Positions 1 through 8,868 are shown, counted from the stretch's first letter. The stretch: 64,000 nt of DNA from Acidovorax defluvii (GCA_003268905.1 QLTU01000010.1:61182-125181), one strand, 5' to 3'. Numbers and translations are program-made. Notes: a model not told the origin generated them from the letters alone.

Positions 1-1433
1 ACCCCGCGGGTGTGGCGCTCCAGTGCATGGGTGACCACGCCCCGGTGGTCGATGATCGCGGTGGCCCCGGTGTTGGTGGCGCGCACCATGGGGCGCTCGA
101 ACTCGAGGGTGCGCATGCGGCTGATCTGCAGGTGCTGGTCGATGGCCACTGTGTTGCCGAACCAGCCAATGTTGCTGAAATTGACAAACAGCGTGGGCGC
201 ATTGGCCGGGTCGGCAAAGCCCGCGCCCAGCTCTTCGCCAAACAAGTCTTCGTAGCAGATGTTGGGTGCAATGCGCTGCCCGGCCCAGGCAAAAGACGAC
301 TGCCCGATGGCGCCCCGATTGAAATCACCCAGGGGAATATTCATCATGGCCGTGAACCACCGGAAAAACGGCGGAATGAACTCGCCGAAAGGCACCAGGT
401 GGCGCTTGTCATACTGGTAGGGTGCTGGCTGGCCGGGCTTCATGCCCAGCACCGAATTGGTATAGCCCCGCCGCTCGTCGCCCAGCGGGATGCCCAGCAG
501 CGCCGCCTGCGTGCCCTGGCCAAATCGTGCCGTGAGCCCCTCCAGATACCCCGGCATGAGCTGCTGCGGCAAAAGCGGAATGGCGGTTTCCGGCGCCACC
601 ACGAGGGATGCCTTGGCGGTGACCAGCACATCGGCATACCACTGCAGGGCCATCGGCACGCCGCTGCCAGCCTCGAATTTTTCGTTTTGCGGAATGTTGC
701 CCTGCAACAGCGCCAGGCTGATCGGGGCCGACGGCTGCCGTGCCGGTGTGTGGCACGACTCAATGGCGCATTGGCGCTGCAGCCCCGCGCCCACCAGCAC
801 CAGCGCGCCCCCCGCCACCAGTGCCCAGGCGCGCAGGCTGCGCAGATCGCGGGTGCGGGCCTGCGCCAGCAGCATGGCCAACACCGCTGCCACGAAACCG
901 ACGCCATACACCCCCACGGTGCGCGCCAGCGCACTCAAAGGTCCTTGCACATGGGCATAGCCACCGGCGCCCCAGGGAAAGCCCGTCCACAGCGTGCCAC
1001 GCGCCAACTCGGCCAGCAGCCAAAGCGCTGCAAAAACAATAGCTGCCAGCGCCCGATGGGTGGGCGCCAGGCGCGCAAAAAGCCCCAAAGCAACAGCGTA
1101 ATAGGTGCCCAGAAAGGCCGCCAGCCCCAGCACGGCGGCCGAAGCCAGAGGCGCCGCGAGTCCGCCATAGGTGTGCATGGAGATGAAAAGCCACCAGAAG
1201 GTAGCTGCCAGCCAGGCCGTGGCAAACGCCCAGCCCAGCCACACAGCCCGGCGCCAGGGCGTTGGGGCGCGCACCAGCCAGGCCAGCACCGCCAGCGACA
1301 CAATCTGCAACCACCATTGCGGCGCGCCGTTCCAGGGCCACGCGAGGGACAGCGCCTGCGCCACGCCCGCCACCACAGCCATGCTGGAATGCGCAGCGAA
1401 CGCGGCCCCGGGCAGCCGTTGCAGCCGGGCCAT
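1..1433 (-). CDS. lnt: Apolipoprotein N-acyltransferase (partial, 3' end beyond left edge)
   Basis: Inner-membrane enzyme that adds the third acyl chain to the N-terminal cysteine of lipoproteins. The reading frame is open from the ATG at 1433 to the window edge, about 477 residues; the family is usually near 510, so only the C-terminus is missing. The nitrilase-like domain carries the catalytic triad: Glu282 in APETA, Lys343 in DKRHLVPFGE and Cys393 in NICYEDLF. The N-terminal third is hydrophobic with several membrane segments. The start codon overlaps the corC stop by one base (TGATG), so the two are co-transcribed. Around residues 120-133 the coding DNA (1034-1075) resembles the window's dispersed repeat. 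Confidence 0.93.
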   Translation of the reverse strand, partial: MARLQRLPGAAFAAHSSMAVVAGVAQALSLAWPWNGAPQWWLQIVSLAVLAWLVRAPTPWRRAVWLGWAFATAWLAATFWWLFISMHTYGGLAAPLASAAVLGLAAFLGTYYAVALGLFARLAPTHRALAAIVFAALWLLAELARGTLWTGFPWGAGGYAHVQGPLSALARTVGVYGVGFVAAVLAMLLAQARTRDLRSLRAWALVAGGALVLVGAGLQRQCAIESCHTPARQPSAPISLALLQGNIPQNEKFEAGSGVPMALQWYADVLVTAKASLVVAPETAIPLLPQQLMPGYLEGLTARFGQGTQAALLGIPLGDERRGYTNSVLGMKPGQPAPYQYDKRHLVPFGEFIPPFFRWFTAMMNIPLGDFNRGAIGQSSFAWAGQRIAPNICYEDLFGEELGAGFADPANAPTLFVNFSNIGWFGNTVAIDQHLQISRMRTLEFERPMVRATNTGATAIIDHRGVVTHALERHTRG

Positions 1434-2308
1434 CAGGCGGCTGCGCTGTTTTCGTCGACGCGCGACACCTTGAACCAGCGCACGGCGCCACCCTTGGTGT
1501 GCAGCACCACAAAGTGCAGTCCGCACAGCTGCAGGTGCTCGCCGCGCTTGGGCACATGGCCCATTTCATGGGCGATCAGACCGCCGATGGTGTCGAAGGT
1601 TTCGTCGGGATCGCTGCCCTGCACGGTCACACCAAAGGCCTCGGCCACACGCTCGATGGGGGTGTCGCCGCTCACGCGGTAGGTGCGGTCTGCCAGACCA
1701 AAGATGTCGCCTTCGTCCTCGGGGATGTCGAACTCGTCCTCGATCTCGCCCACGATCTGTTCCAGCACATCCTCGATGGTGATGAGACCTGCCACACGGC
1801 CGAATTCGTCGATCACGATGGCCAGGTGGTTGCGGTTGCCGCGAAACTCGCGCAGCAGGTCGTTGAGCCCCTTGGTTTCCGGCACAAAGGCGGCCGGGCG
1901 CAGCAAGGCGCGGATGTTCAGCTCGGGTGCCCGCTGCAGCTTGAGCAGGTCTTTGGCCATGAGGATGCCGATGATGTTTTCGCGCTCCCCCTGGTACACC
2001 GGAAAGCGCGAATGCGCGGTGCTGATCACCAGGCGCAGCAACTCGTCAAAAGGCGCCTCGATATTCACGAGATCCATGCGCGGAGCGGCCACCATCACAT
2101 CGCCGGCCGTCATGTCGGCCATGCGGATGACGCGCTCAAGCATCACGCGGGAGTCGGCGCCAATGATTTCGTTGTCCTCGGCCTCGGCCAGGGTTTCAAT
2201 GAGCTCTTCAGTGGAGTCCGGTCCGGGATGAATGAACTCGGCCACTTTTTGCAGAAAAGTGCGCTTGTCTTCCTTGTCGGGCAAGCGCTGGGGGTGCGGG
2301 TCGGACAC
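1433..2308 (-). CDS. corC: CorC/HlyC-family CBS-domain protein
   Basis: About 291 residues. Cytosolic protein with a CBS-domain pair (roughly residues 65-190) and a C-terminal CorC/HlyC transporter-associated domain. Such proteins are linked to Mg/Co efflux, and in many proteobacteria the gene precedes lnt, as here. The N-terminal FIHPGPDSTEELIETLAEAEDNEII stretch, of which FIHPG and EAEDNEIIGADSR are typical, matches CorC (YbeX). The start is a GTG at 2308, chosen because it gives the family's usual N-terminus; no strong Shine-Dalgarno is visible. phoH and ybeY, which often sit just upstream of this pair, lie about 48 kb away in this window. Confidence 0.9.
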   Translation of the reverse strand: MSDPHPQRLPDKEDKRTFLQKVAEFIHPGPDSTEELIETLAEAEDNEIIGADSRVMLERVIRMADMTAGDVMVAAPRMDLVNIEAPFDELLRLVISTAHSRFPVYQGERENIIGILMAKDLLKLQRAPELNIRALLRPAAFVPETKGLNDLLREFRGNRNHLAIVIDEFGRVAGLITIEDVLEQIVGEIEDEFDIPEDEGDIFGLADRTYRVSGDTPIERVAEAFGVTVQGSDPDETFDTIGGLIAHEMGHVPKRGEHLQLCGLHFVVLHTKGGAVRWFKVSRVDENSAAA

Positions 2309-2398
2309 TGTCTTGGAGTGCAGGACGTGCGGTAGTGAAACAGGCCGCTAGGATACCGGATTGTTGTGACACCGCCCCTGCCGCGGGCCGGCCAGTGG

Positions 2399-3127
2399 CT
2401 ATTCGGCCGATTGGTGGCGGGCTTTGCGCACGCCTTGGCGTACTTCCTGCACACCCGCCAGAAAGTCCCAGAACTGCTTTGCCTGGCGCTTGAGGCGGTA
2501 GTCCAGCTCGGCGTATTGCTGCTCGACAATCTCGGCCATGCGCGTGTCCAGGCTGGGCGGAGAAATCTGCAGATAGGCCTCGGATTCAGATCCGTCGCGC
2601 TGCACCGTGGCACCCGCGTTGCGCGCAATCTTGAGCATGGCGGTGTTTTCCGTCAGTGCATGGATGAACACCATGTTCACCCCTTCATTGCGGGCGTGCA
2701 TGACGGCCCGTTCAAACAGCCGCGCACCAAATCCCCGGCCACGCGCCTTCTTGAGCACCGACACGCCAAACTCGGCACATTGCTTGTGATCGGCGTTCTC
2801 GGCAAACGCCAGGTGGGCCATGGCGATGAGCTCCAGACGGCGGTTGTAGATGCCGAAGATTTCGTCGCGATCAAAATCGAGCTGCTCGGTGTAGCGGCGA
2901 ATCTGCTCGTCGGTGGCGGCGTAGCCAAAGCGCAGGTAGCGGTCTGGCGGCTCCAGCTGCAACAGATGCTGCGTGATGCGCTCGCGGTAAGACGGGCCCA
3001 GCGCTCGGATGGGCACCATCACGGGAGTGGGCGCGTGGGCCTCACCCGACGAACGGCCAGAGAGGGGCGTCAGCATGTCCTTGCCAGCGTCCCACGAAGC
3101 CTTGAGCCAGTCTTTGGTTGCGATCAT
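2399..3127 (-). CDS. GNAT-family N-acetyltransferase
   Basis: About 242 residues from the ATG at 3127; a GTG at 3136 is an alternative. A GNAT fold spans roughly residues 35-195, with the acetyl-CoA loop visible as KKARGRGFGARLF followed by a helix and HALTENTAMLKIARNAGA. The C-terminal 50 residues are helical and basic (RLKRQAKQFWDFLAGVQEVR) and lie outside the fold. The substrate cannot be read from the sequence. The gene is upstream of corC in the same direction with a gap of about 90 bases, so co-transcription is possible. Confidence 0.85.
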   Translation of the reverse strand: MIATKDWLKASWDAGKDMLTPLSGRSSGEAHAPTPVMVPIRALGPSYRERITQHLLQLEPPDRYLRFGYAATDEQIRRYTEQLDFDRDEIFGIYNRRLELIAMAHLAFAENADHKQCAEFGVSVLKKARGRGFGARLFERAVMHARNEGVNMVFIHALTENTAMLKIARNAGATVQRDGSESEAYLQISPPSLDTRMAEIVEQQYAELDYRLKRQAKQFWDFLAGVQEVRQGVRKARHQSAE

Positions 3128-3230
3128 GGAGTCCACTTTACGGGTTTTCCCTCGTCAATTCCACATTTTTTGCTGCACTGCAACAAAAATAGTGGCGCCT
3201 GCCAAAACCCAACAAAATGCGCAAAGACCC

Positions 3231-3267
3231 ATACAGATAAAGCGCTTACAGCTACCAATATCATAGC
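3231..3267 (-). repeat. Dispersed short repeat (AAGCGCTT/AGCTAT family)
   Basis: Copy in the gap between the acetyltransferase gene and the Lrp-type gene. It aligns with the copy at 8073-8121: CAG, then AAGCGCT, then ACAGCTA and TCATAG at the same spacing. This is assigned from my own alignment within the window. Confidence 0.6.
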
Positions 3268-3307
3268 AACTGTTACACAACCACCCCGTTGCGGCGTCCT
3301 GCCAGCG

Positions 3308-3790
3308 TCACACGGGCACGGCGGTGGTGGCTTTTACCCGGTCGAGCACGAAACTCGTTTTGCAGTCCTGCACACTGGGGTGTTTGAGCAGCGTATCCAT
3401 GATGAAGCGGCTGTAGTGCGCCATGTCGGCCACCACCACGCGCAGCAGGTAATCCATCTCACCCGTGAGTGCGGCGCACTCCACCACTTCGGGCCAGGTC
3501 TGCACGCTGGCGCGAAACAGGTCCATGGGATTGCGCTTGTGGCTTTCGGTGTGTTTTTCGAGCCGCACATTGAGGTAGGCCGTCAGCCCCAGCCCTACGG
3601 CCTCGGGCCGGACCAGTGCCACATAGCGGGCGATCACGCCGCTGTCTTCCAGGCGCTTGACGCGGCGCAGCACGGCGCTGGGAGACAGGCCCACCTGCTC
3701 GCCAATCACATCGTAGGTTTCGCGTCCGTTGTCCTGCAGGCGGCGCAGGATGGCCTTGTCCAGCTTGTCGAGGGCATTGGCGTCGTTCAT
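3308..3790 (-). CDS. Lrp/AsnC-family transcriptional regulator
   Basis: About 160 residues, the normal family length. The N-terminal winged HTH is clear (LDKLDKAILRRLQDNGRETY, then IGEQVGLSPSAVLRRVKRLE), followed by an RAM/AsnC ligand-binding domain (ALTGEMDYLLRVVVADM). Members bind amino acids and usually control nearby amino-acid metabolism. It faces away from the lipase operon; hppD-phhA lies just beyond. Regulation of phenylalanine/tyrosine catabolism is therefore plausible but is inference. Start ATG 3790 matches the typical N-terminus; an in-frame extension further upstream runs antisense through the lipase gene and is not credible. Confidence 0.9.
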   Translation of the reverse strand: MNDANALDKLDKAILRRLQDNGRETYDVIGEQVGLSPSAVLRRVKRLEDSGVIARYVALVRPEAVGLGLTAYLNVRLEKHTESHKRNPMDLFRASVQTWPEVVECAALTGEMDYLLRVVVADMAHYSRFIMDTLLKHPSVQDCKTSFVLDRVKATTAVPV

Positions 3791-3891
3791 TGCGCAGGAT
3801 TCTACGAACAGGGCCGGCGTCAGGCGCCCCCGATTTTGGGGCACCGGGTATGTCCCGATAGTGACAACGCACACGCCGCTGAACAGTGAAC

Positions 3892-3925
3892 TTCGCGAAA
3901 AAGTACGGTCGTTCTTTTTCGCGAA
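3892..3925. promoter_or_regulatory. Perfect 12-bp inverted repeat upstream of the lipase gene
   Basis: Arms TTCGCGAAAAAG (3892-3903) and CTTTTTCGCGAA (3914-3925) are exact reverse complements separated by 10 bases. The site sits between the divergent Lrp-type gene and lipase gene and ends about 30 bases before the lipase ATG. It could be an operator or a 5' leader hairpin; the half-site itself contains the palindrome TTCGCGAA. Confidence 0.6.
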
Positions 3926-3955
3926 ACAAAAAATCAAATACCAGGAGACAAACAC

Positions 3956-4894
3956 ATGACCGGTTTTACCAGGCGCCTCTTGCGCCACCTTTCGTTCGCT
4001 GTCACGGCCTGCGCGCTCATGCTGGGGGCCAGTGCCCACGCGCAAAGTGGCTACACCCAGACCCGCTACCCCATCGTGCTGGTGCATGGGCTTTTTGGCT
4101 TTGATTCGGCACTGGGCGTGGACTATTTTTATGGCATTCCGGACGCCCTGCGACAAGGCGGGGCGCGGGTCTTTGTGGCGCAGGTATCTGCCGCCAACAG
4201 CACCGAGGTGCGCGGTGAGCAATTGCTGGCACAGGTGAAGACCATTCTGGCCGTCACCGGCGCGTCCAAGGTGAACCTGGTGGGGCATTCGCACGGCGGG
4301 CCCACCACGCGCTACGTGGCCGGTGTGGCGCCGGGCCTGGTGGCATCGGTCACCTCGATTGGCGGCGTCAACCGGGGCTCCCGCGTGGCCGATATCCTGC
4401 GCGGCGTGGCGCCCGCCGGATCGGTCTCGGAAACCGTGGCCAACGGCGCCGCCTCGGCGTTGGTGGGGTTGATCAACCTGGTGTCGGGCGGCAGCGGCCT
4501 GCCACAAATGCCCACGCCAGCGCTCGATTCGCTCACCACCGCCGGGCTGGCAGACTTCAACCGCCGGTTTCCACAGGCTGTCCCCACGGGCTGCGGCAGC
4601 GGTGCCGAGCTGGTGAATGGCGTGCGCTATTACTCGTGGACCGGCACCCAGCAACTCACCAACGTGCTGGACGTGACCGACGGCCCTCTCGCCGTGATGG
4701 GGCTGGTCTTTGGCGAAGCCAATGACGGGCTGGTTTCGGCCTGCTCGTCGCGCCTGGGCAAGCATCTGGGCGACTACCGCCAGAACCATCTGGACGAAGT
4801 CAACCAGCTGGTGGGCCTGCGCGACTGGTTCTCTGCCGATCCGGTGACGCTGTACCGCCAGCACGCCAACCGCCTGAAACAGATCGGCCTGTAA
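3956..4894 (+). CDS. lipA: Secreted triacylglycerol lipase (Burkholderia/Pseudomonas family I)
   Basis: 312 residues. A Sec signal peptide ends at ASAHA-Q (about residue 29), so the enzyme is exported. VLVHGLFGF forms the oxyanion region; the nucleophile is Ser112 in GHSHG; Asp257 (EANDG) and His278 (NHLDE) complete a plausible triad. Cys213 and Cys263 could form the disulfide known in Burkholderia lipases. The gene directly after it encodes the dedicated foldase, which is typical of family I.1/I.2 lipases that leave through type II secretion. AGGAGA lies 8 bases before the ATG. Confidence 0.95.
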   Translation: MTGFTRRLLRHLSFAVTACALMLGASAHAQSGYTQTRYPIVLVHGLFGFDSALGVDYFYGIPDALRQGGARVFVAQVSAANSTEVRGEQLLAQVKTILAVTGASKVNLVGHSHGGPTTRYVAGVAPGLVASVTSIGGVNRGSRVADILRGVAPAGSVSETVANGAASALVGLINLVSGGSGLPQMPTPALDSLTTAGLADFNRRFPQAVPTGCGSGAELVNGVRYYSWTGTQQLTNVLDVTDGPLAVMGLVFGEANDGLVSACSSRLGKHLGDYRQNHLDEVNQLVGLRDWFSADPVTLYRQHANRLKQIGL

Positions 4895-4898
4895 CCCC

Positions 4899-5876
4899 AT
4901 GCCCCGCCGACGCACCCTGGCCGCTGCGGCGGCCGCCACCACGGTTGCCGCCAGCGCGCTGGTGTGGCTTGCCTGGCCGGCGGACCCCGCGCCACTGCGC
5001 ACGCAGCAGCAGCCAGGGGGTGCGGCGGTGGTCGGCAACAACCCCGGCACCCCGCGCACCGCAACGCCCGCAGAGCACCGCCTCGCAGCGCAGGCAGCGG
5101 GCGCTGGCGTGGATGGGCATGATTCCTTTTTGACCCGCGAGCTGCGCAACACCCTCGAAGCCCTGCTGCTGGAGGCTGGCGACGCCGCCGACCCCGCCAC
5201 GCTGAAGCAGCGCCTGGCCGCACTGGTGGGGCGGCACTTTGCCCCCGACCTTGCCACCCGCGCGCTGGCGATGGCCGAGCGCTACGTGGATTACCGCGTG
5301 GCCCTGGGGCAATTGCGCGCCCCCGCCGACCTCGCCGACCCGCGGGCCCTGCGCAGGGCACTGGCAGAACGCGAGCAATTGCGTCGCCAGCATTTTCAGG
5401 ACGAGGAATACGAAGCGCTTTTTGCGCACGAGGCCGAGCTTGACCAGTACACCCTCGCGCGGCTCGAAATTGCCCACAACCCCGCGCTGACAGCGCAACA
5501 AAAGGAGCTGGCCCTGCGCGAGGCGCAAGCCGCGCTGTCCCCAGAGCGCCAGGCCGAGCGCGCCAGCGCCACCCTTCATATGACCGTGGCCCAACAGACC
5601 CAGCAATTCAATGCCCAGGGCACGGACGAGCGCACGCGCCACGCCACCCGCAGCGCCCAATATGGCGAAGAGGCCGCACGCGCCCTGGCCCAGCTCGACC
5701 GGGACGAGGCCGACTGGCAAAGCCGGCTCGACCAGTACAGCCAGGCCCAGGCGCAAACCACCGACAGCGCCGCCTTGCAGCAGTTGCGCCAGCAACTCTT
5801 CACGCCGCAAGAGCAGCAGCGCCTGGCCGCCGCACAGGCCGTGCGCAAGCTGCAGCCGGCGCCCGCCCCGCGCTAA
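4899..5876 (+). CDS. lifO: Lipase chaperone (lipase-specific foldase, Lif)
   Basis: 325 residues. An N-terminal membrane anchor (about residues 7-26, Ala-rich, ending LVWLAW) precedes a Pro/Ala-rich linker and a long all-helical domain. The domain opens with FLTRELRNTLEALLLE and contains the family region AERYVDYRVAL. The protein stays anchored in the inner membrane and folds the lipase in the periplasm. It starts 5 bases after the lipase stop, so the two are translationally linked. Length fits the family (about 320-350). Confidence 0.92.
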   Translation: MPRRRTLAAAAAATTVAASALVWLAWPADPAPLRTQQQPGGAAVVGNNPGTPRTATPAEHRLAAQAAGAGVDGHDSFLTRELRNTLEALLLEAGDAADPATLKQRLAALVGRHFAPDLATRALAMAERYVDYRVALGQLRAPADLADPRALRRALAEREQLRRQHFQDEEYEALFAHEAELDQYTLARLEIAHNPALTAQQKELALREAQAALSPERQAERASATLHMTVAQQTQQFNAQGTDERTRHATRSAQYGEEAARALAQLDRDEADWQSRLDQYSQAQAQTTDSAALQQLRQQLFTPQEQQRLAAAQAVRKLQPAPAPR

Positions 5877-6066
5877 GCCCTGCCCCAAAGAAGGCGACAA
5901 GACACCGCAGAGCGCCGCGAACCGGCTAGCACCATCCCCTCATCGCGCATTGATCTGACGCAGCATTCCTGCAAACAACCGTTCATTGCATCTCCAAATC
6001 GCCGCAAACATGAGACAGCACGCGCCTACAGTGCACGGCATTCCTATTTTTTTGGCCGGAGACAAC

Positions 6067-7209
6067 ATGAACGCAGCATTGCCGCAGCAAGCCACGCAAG
6101 ACACCGCCGCCTGGGAGAACCCCATGGGCACGGACGGGTTTGAATTCATCGAATTCGCCGCGCCCGACCCGCAGGCCATGGGCAAGGTGTTCGAGGGCAT
6201 GGGCTTCAGGCCGGTGGCGCGCCACCGCCACAAGAACGTGCTGCTGTACCGCCAGGGCGAGATCAACTTCATCATCAACGCCGAGCCCGACAGCTTTGCC
6301 CAGCGCTTTGCCCGCCTGCACGGCCCCAGCGTCTGCGCCATCGCCTTTCGCGTGCACGACACCAAAGCCGCCTACGAGCGCGCGCTGGGCCTGGGGGCCT
6401 GGGGCTACGCGGGCGTGGCGGGGCCGGGCGAGCTGAACATCCCCGCCATCAAGGGCGTGGGCGACAGCCTGATTTATCTGGTGGACCGCTGGCGCGGCAA
6501 AAACGGCGCGCAGCCGGGCGACATTGGCAACATCGGTTTCTTTGACGTGGACTTCGAACCCCTGCCCGGCGTGAGCGCCGACGAGGCCCTGAACCCCGTG
6601 GGCCATGGCCTGACCTACATCGACCACCTCACGCACAACGTGCACCGGGGCCGGATGAACGAATGGGCCGACTTTTACGAGCGCGTGTTCAACTTTCGCG
6701 AGATCAAATACTTCGATATTGAAGGCCAGGTCACCGGCGTCAAGAGCAAGGCCATGACCAGCCCCTGCGGCAAGATCCGCATCCCGATCAATGAAGAGGG
6801 CAAGGAAAAGGCCGGCCAGATCCAGGAGTACCTGGACATGTACAAGGGCGAGGGCATACAGCACATCGCCATGGGCTCGGACCACCTCTACGACACCGTG
6901 GACGCGCTGCGCGCCAGCGGCGTGCGCCTGCTCGACACGCCCGACACCTACTACGAGCTGGTGGAAAAACGCATCCCCGGCCACGGCGAGCCGCTGCAGG
7001 CCCTGAAAGACCGCAAGATCCTGATCGACGGCGTGGCCGGCAAGCTGCTGCTGCAGATCTTCAGCGAGAACCAGCTGGGGCCCATCTTCTTCGAGTTCAT
7101 CCAGCGCAAGGGCGACGACGGCTTTGGCAACGGCAACTTCAAGGCGCTGTTTGAAAGCATCGAGCTCGACCAGATCCGGCGCGGCGTGCTCGAAGGCAAG
7201 AAGGCCTGA
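6067..7209 (+). CDS. hppD: 4-Hydroxyphenylpyruvate dioxygenase
   Basis: About 380 residues. Non-haem Fe(II) enzyme that converts 4-hydroxyphenylpyruvate to homogentisate in tyrosine breakdown. It has two vicinal-oxygen-chelate domains; the C-terminal one holds the iron ligands in [11 protein letters not shown] (His), GIQHIAM (His) and [13 protein letters not shown] (Glu). ATG 6067 is chosen over the upstream in-frame ATG at 5986 because GGAGAC lies just before it and family members begin close to this point. phhA follows 13 bases downstream in the same operon. Confidence 0.96.
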   Translation: MNAALPQQATQDTAAWENPMGTDGFEFIEFAAPDPQAMGKVFEGMGFRPVARHRHKNVLLYRQGEINFIINAEPDSFAQRFARLHGPSVCAIAFRVHDTKAAYERALGLGAWGYAGVAGPGELNIPAIKGVGDSLIYLVDRWRGKNGAQPGDIGNIGFFDVDFEPLPGVSADEALNPVGHGLTYIDHLTHNVHRGRMNEWADFYERVFNFREIKYFDIEGQVTGVKSKAMTSPCGKIRIPINEEGKEKAGQIQEYLDMYKGEGIQHIAMGSDHLYDTVDALRASGVRLLDTPDTYYELVEKRIPGHGEPLQALKDRKILIDGVAGKLLLQIFSENQLGPIFFEFIQRKGDDGFGNGNFKALFESIELDQIRRGVLEGKKA

Positions 7210-7222
7210 GCGGAATACGGCC

Positions 7223-8059
7223 ATGGCCATCGAACCCGTCGTCTACGGCGCCAGCGAGCGGGCGCCGCGCGGCGACTACTCGCGCGCAGCCGCCAACTAC
7301 ACCTGCCCGCAAAACCATGCGGCCTACACCGCCGCCGACCACGACACCTACCGGCGCCTGTACGAGCGCCAGAGCGCCCTGCTGCCGGGCCTGGCCAGCG
7401 AGGCCTTCATCGCCGCCCTGCCCTCGCTGGGCATCAAGGACCACATTCCGCGCTTCGAGGAAATCAACGAGCGCCTGTACCGCGCCACGCGCTGGGAGAT
7501 CGTGGCCGTGCCGGGGCTGATTCCCGAGGTGCCGTTCTTCACGCTGTTGGCCAACCGCCAGTTCCCGGTGACGGACTGGATCCGTACGCCACAAGAATTT
7601 GACTACATCGTCGAGCCCGACATCTTTCACGACCTCTTCGGCCATGTGCCGCTGCTGTTCAACCCGGTGTTCGCCGACTATGTGCAGCGCTATGGACAGG
7701 GCGGCCTGAAGGCGCAAGGGCTGGGGTCTTGCGAAATGCTGAGCCGCCTGTACTGGTACACCATCGAGTTCGGGCTGATCCGGGAGGCCGGTGGACTGCG
7801 TGCGTATGGCGCGGGCATCCTGAGTTCGGCGGGCGAACTGCCGTATGCCGTGCAAAGCCCCGAACCCCAACGCCTGCCCTTGCAGCTGGAGCGCACCATG
7901 CGCACGCGCTACAAGATCGACAGCTATCAGCAGACGTATTTTGTGATCGACAGCTTTGAGCAGCTGTTTGACATGACGGCGGCGGACTTTGCGCCGATGT
8001 ATGAGCGGCTGCGGGGGATGCCGGAGTTTGCGGCGGATGAGCGGGGCGTTGTGGTTTGA
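7223..8059 (+). CDS. phhA: Phenylalanine 4-monooxygenase
   Basis: 278 residues, the normal bacterial length. Pterin-dependent non-haem iron hydroxylase turning phenylalanine into tyrosine. Iron ligands are visible: two histidines in HDLFGHVPLL and a glutamate in YWYTIEFGL. RYKIDSYQQTYFVIDSFEQLF near the C-terminus is characteristic of the family; only YKIDSYQQTYFVID need be checked. With hppD it forms a two-step route from phenylalanine to homogentisate once a transaminase acts. No dedicated pterin recycling gene (phhB) lies next to it. Confidence 0.96.
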   Translation: MAIEPVVYGASERAPRGDYSRAAANYTCPQNHAAYTAADHDTYRRLYERQSALLPGLASEAFIAALPSLGIKDHIPRFEEINERLYRATRWEIVAVPGLIPEVPFFTLLANRQFPVTDWIRTPQEFDYIVEPDIFHDLFGHVPLLFNPVFADYVQRYGQGGLKAQGLGSCEMLSRLYWYTIEFGLIREAGGLRAYGAGILSSAGELPYAVQSPEPQRLPLQLERTMRTRYKIDSYQQTYFVIDSFEQLFDMTAADFAPMYERLRGMPEFAADERGVVV

Positions 8060-8072
8060 TTTTTGAATGGAA

Positions 8073-8121
8073 TTGGCCGCTGGCGCTTATTCAGCAAGCG
8101 CTGACAGCTATTGTTTTCATA
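8073..8121 (-). repeat. Dispersed short repeat
   Basis: Begins 13 bases after the phhA stop. It contains GCGCTTATTCAGCAAGCGCT followed by GACAGCTATTG, matching the copies at 42911-42965 and 59925-59974 in the same base order. Confidence 0.75.
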
Positions 8122-8188
8122 GTTGATGATGTGCTTTGGGTGAGGGCGGGGGCCGGGGTGTGCGCCCGGCGGCGCAGTAACTTTCTCT

Positions 8189-8214
8189 TGACTCGCCAAG
8201 AGAAAGTCACCAAA
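8189..8214. repeat. Hairpin of left outer element: CTTTCTCTTG / CAAGAGAAAG
   Basis: Perfect 10-bp arms around a 6-base loop within the left outer element. The stem is A/T-rich, unlike usual GC-rich terminators. The right outer element has the equivalent hairpin on the opposite strand. Confidence 0.7.
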
Positions 8215-8380
8215 GAGAAAGCGACCCTACACGCTGCGTCCCTTCGCTTCGCTGCGGGCAACCTGCGGTGCTCGCGTCCAGCGGGGTCTCGCTCGAACTC
8301 GCTTCGCTCAGACAATCGCGAGCCCTGATCCGCTGGCCGCTGCGCTCCTCGGCGCATCCTGAAGGGAACCCGAACCCGGA

Positions 8381-8476
8381 CAGCCACACGGGCCATCGCT
8401 GCGCTCGGCCTGGCGCTGCGCGGCGCAAAGCGCCTGCGCCCATCGGGGCCGAGCGCAGCAACGGCCCGTGTGGCTG
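8381..8476. repeat. Inner inverted repeat, 30-bp arms
   Basis: Arm 8381-8410 (starting CAGCCACACGGGCC) and the reverse complement of 8447-8476 agree at 28 of 30 positions, with 36 bases between them. It lies at the centre of the gene-free interval and could extrude as a cruciform or a long RNA hairpin. Confidence 0.75.
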
Positions 8477-8496
8477 TTGGGCTGTTGGGCTGTTGG
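8473..8496 (+). repeat. Tandem repeat GCTGTTGG x3
   Basis: Three exact 8-bp units in a row, starting in the right arm of the inner inverted repeat. Confidence 0.8.
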
Positions 8497-8718
8497 GCGG
8501 TTCACCCCCTTCTGGCTGCGCCTGCGGCGGGGCGTTTGCGGGGTGAGCATGGGCGCCTTCGCGCGCATGCCTCGTAATCTGACTCGCCGTGGTTGTCCGA
8601 GCGCAGCGCGCCAGCGCGTAGCGAGTTCCACGGCGCACCCCGCAAGCGCCCCGCCGCAGGTTTGCCCCGTAGCAACGCGAAGGGGTCGCAGACTGAGGGT
8701 CGCCTTTCTTTTGCTTAC

Positions 8719-8746
8719 TTTTCTTTGGCGAGGCAAAGAAAAGTGA
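8719..8746. repeat. Hairpin of right outer element: ACTTTTCTTTG / CAAAGAAAAGT
   Basis: Perfect 11-bp arms with a 6-base loop (GCGAGG). Reverse-complementing the surrounding element (about 8585-8765) gives a sequence colinear with 8165-8340, including GCCCGGCGGC, the hairpin, GGCGACCCT and CAACCTGCG-type blocks. Confidence 0.7.
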
Positions 8747-8799
8747 GTCGGCCGCCGGGCCGAGACCCGGCCTCCGCCCTCACCCAGCGCACACACCTA

Positions 8800-8846
8800 G
8801 CTATAAAAACAATAGCTTCTACCGCTTGATACACAAGCGCCAGCGC
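8800..8846 (+). repeat. Dispersed short repeat
   Basis: Forward-oriented, diverged copy: AACAATAGCTTCTACCGCTT, then ACACAAGCGC. It sits just beyond the right outer element and ahead of the hydrolase gene's 3' end. Confidence 0.55.
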
Positions 8847-8868
8847 CCAAAAACACCCAAACCGAGCA

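Larger units (their letters stand above)
8060..8868. other. Gene-free interval made of repeats
   Basis: About 800 bases between convergent phhA and the alpha/beta hydrolase gene. Many overlapping open frames exist on both strands, but none has family features, and they follow the symmetry of the repeats. The interval holds a dispersed repeat at each end (8073-8121, 8800-8846), two divergent copies of one hairpin-bearing element in opposite orientation (about 8165-8340 and 8585-8765), an inner inverted repeat (8381-8476) and a short tandem repeat (8473-8496). Confidence 0.75.

Noticed and set aside
12..1682. Long plus-strand frame opposite lnt and corC
   Set aside because: It is antisense to two clear genes with complete motifs, and its translation is His/Gln/Arg-rich with no family features.
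3308..5257. A 649-codon minus-strand frame containing the Lrp-type regulator
   Set aside because: The extra N-terminal part is antisense to the lipase and foldase genes. The regulator's normal start is the ATG at 3790.
8091..8829. Several overlapping open frames of 78-162 codons on both strands
   Set aside because: They mirror the inverted repeats, share Arg/Ala-rich low-complexity translations, lack clear ribosome-binding sites and match no family.
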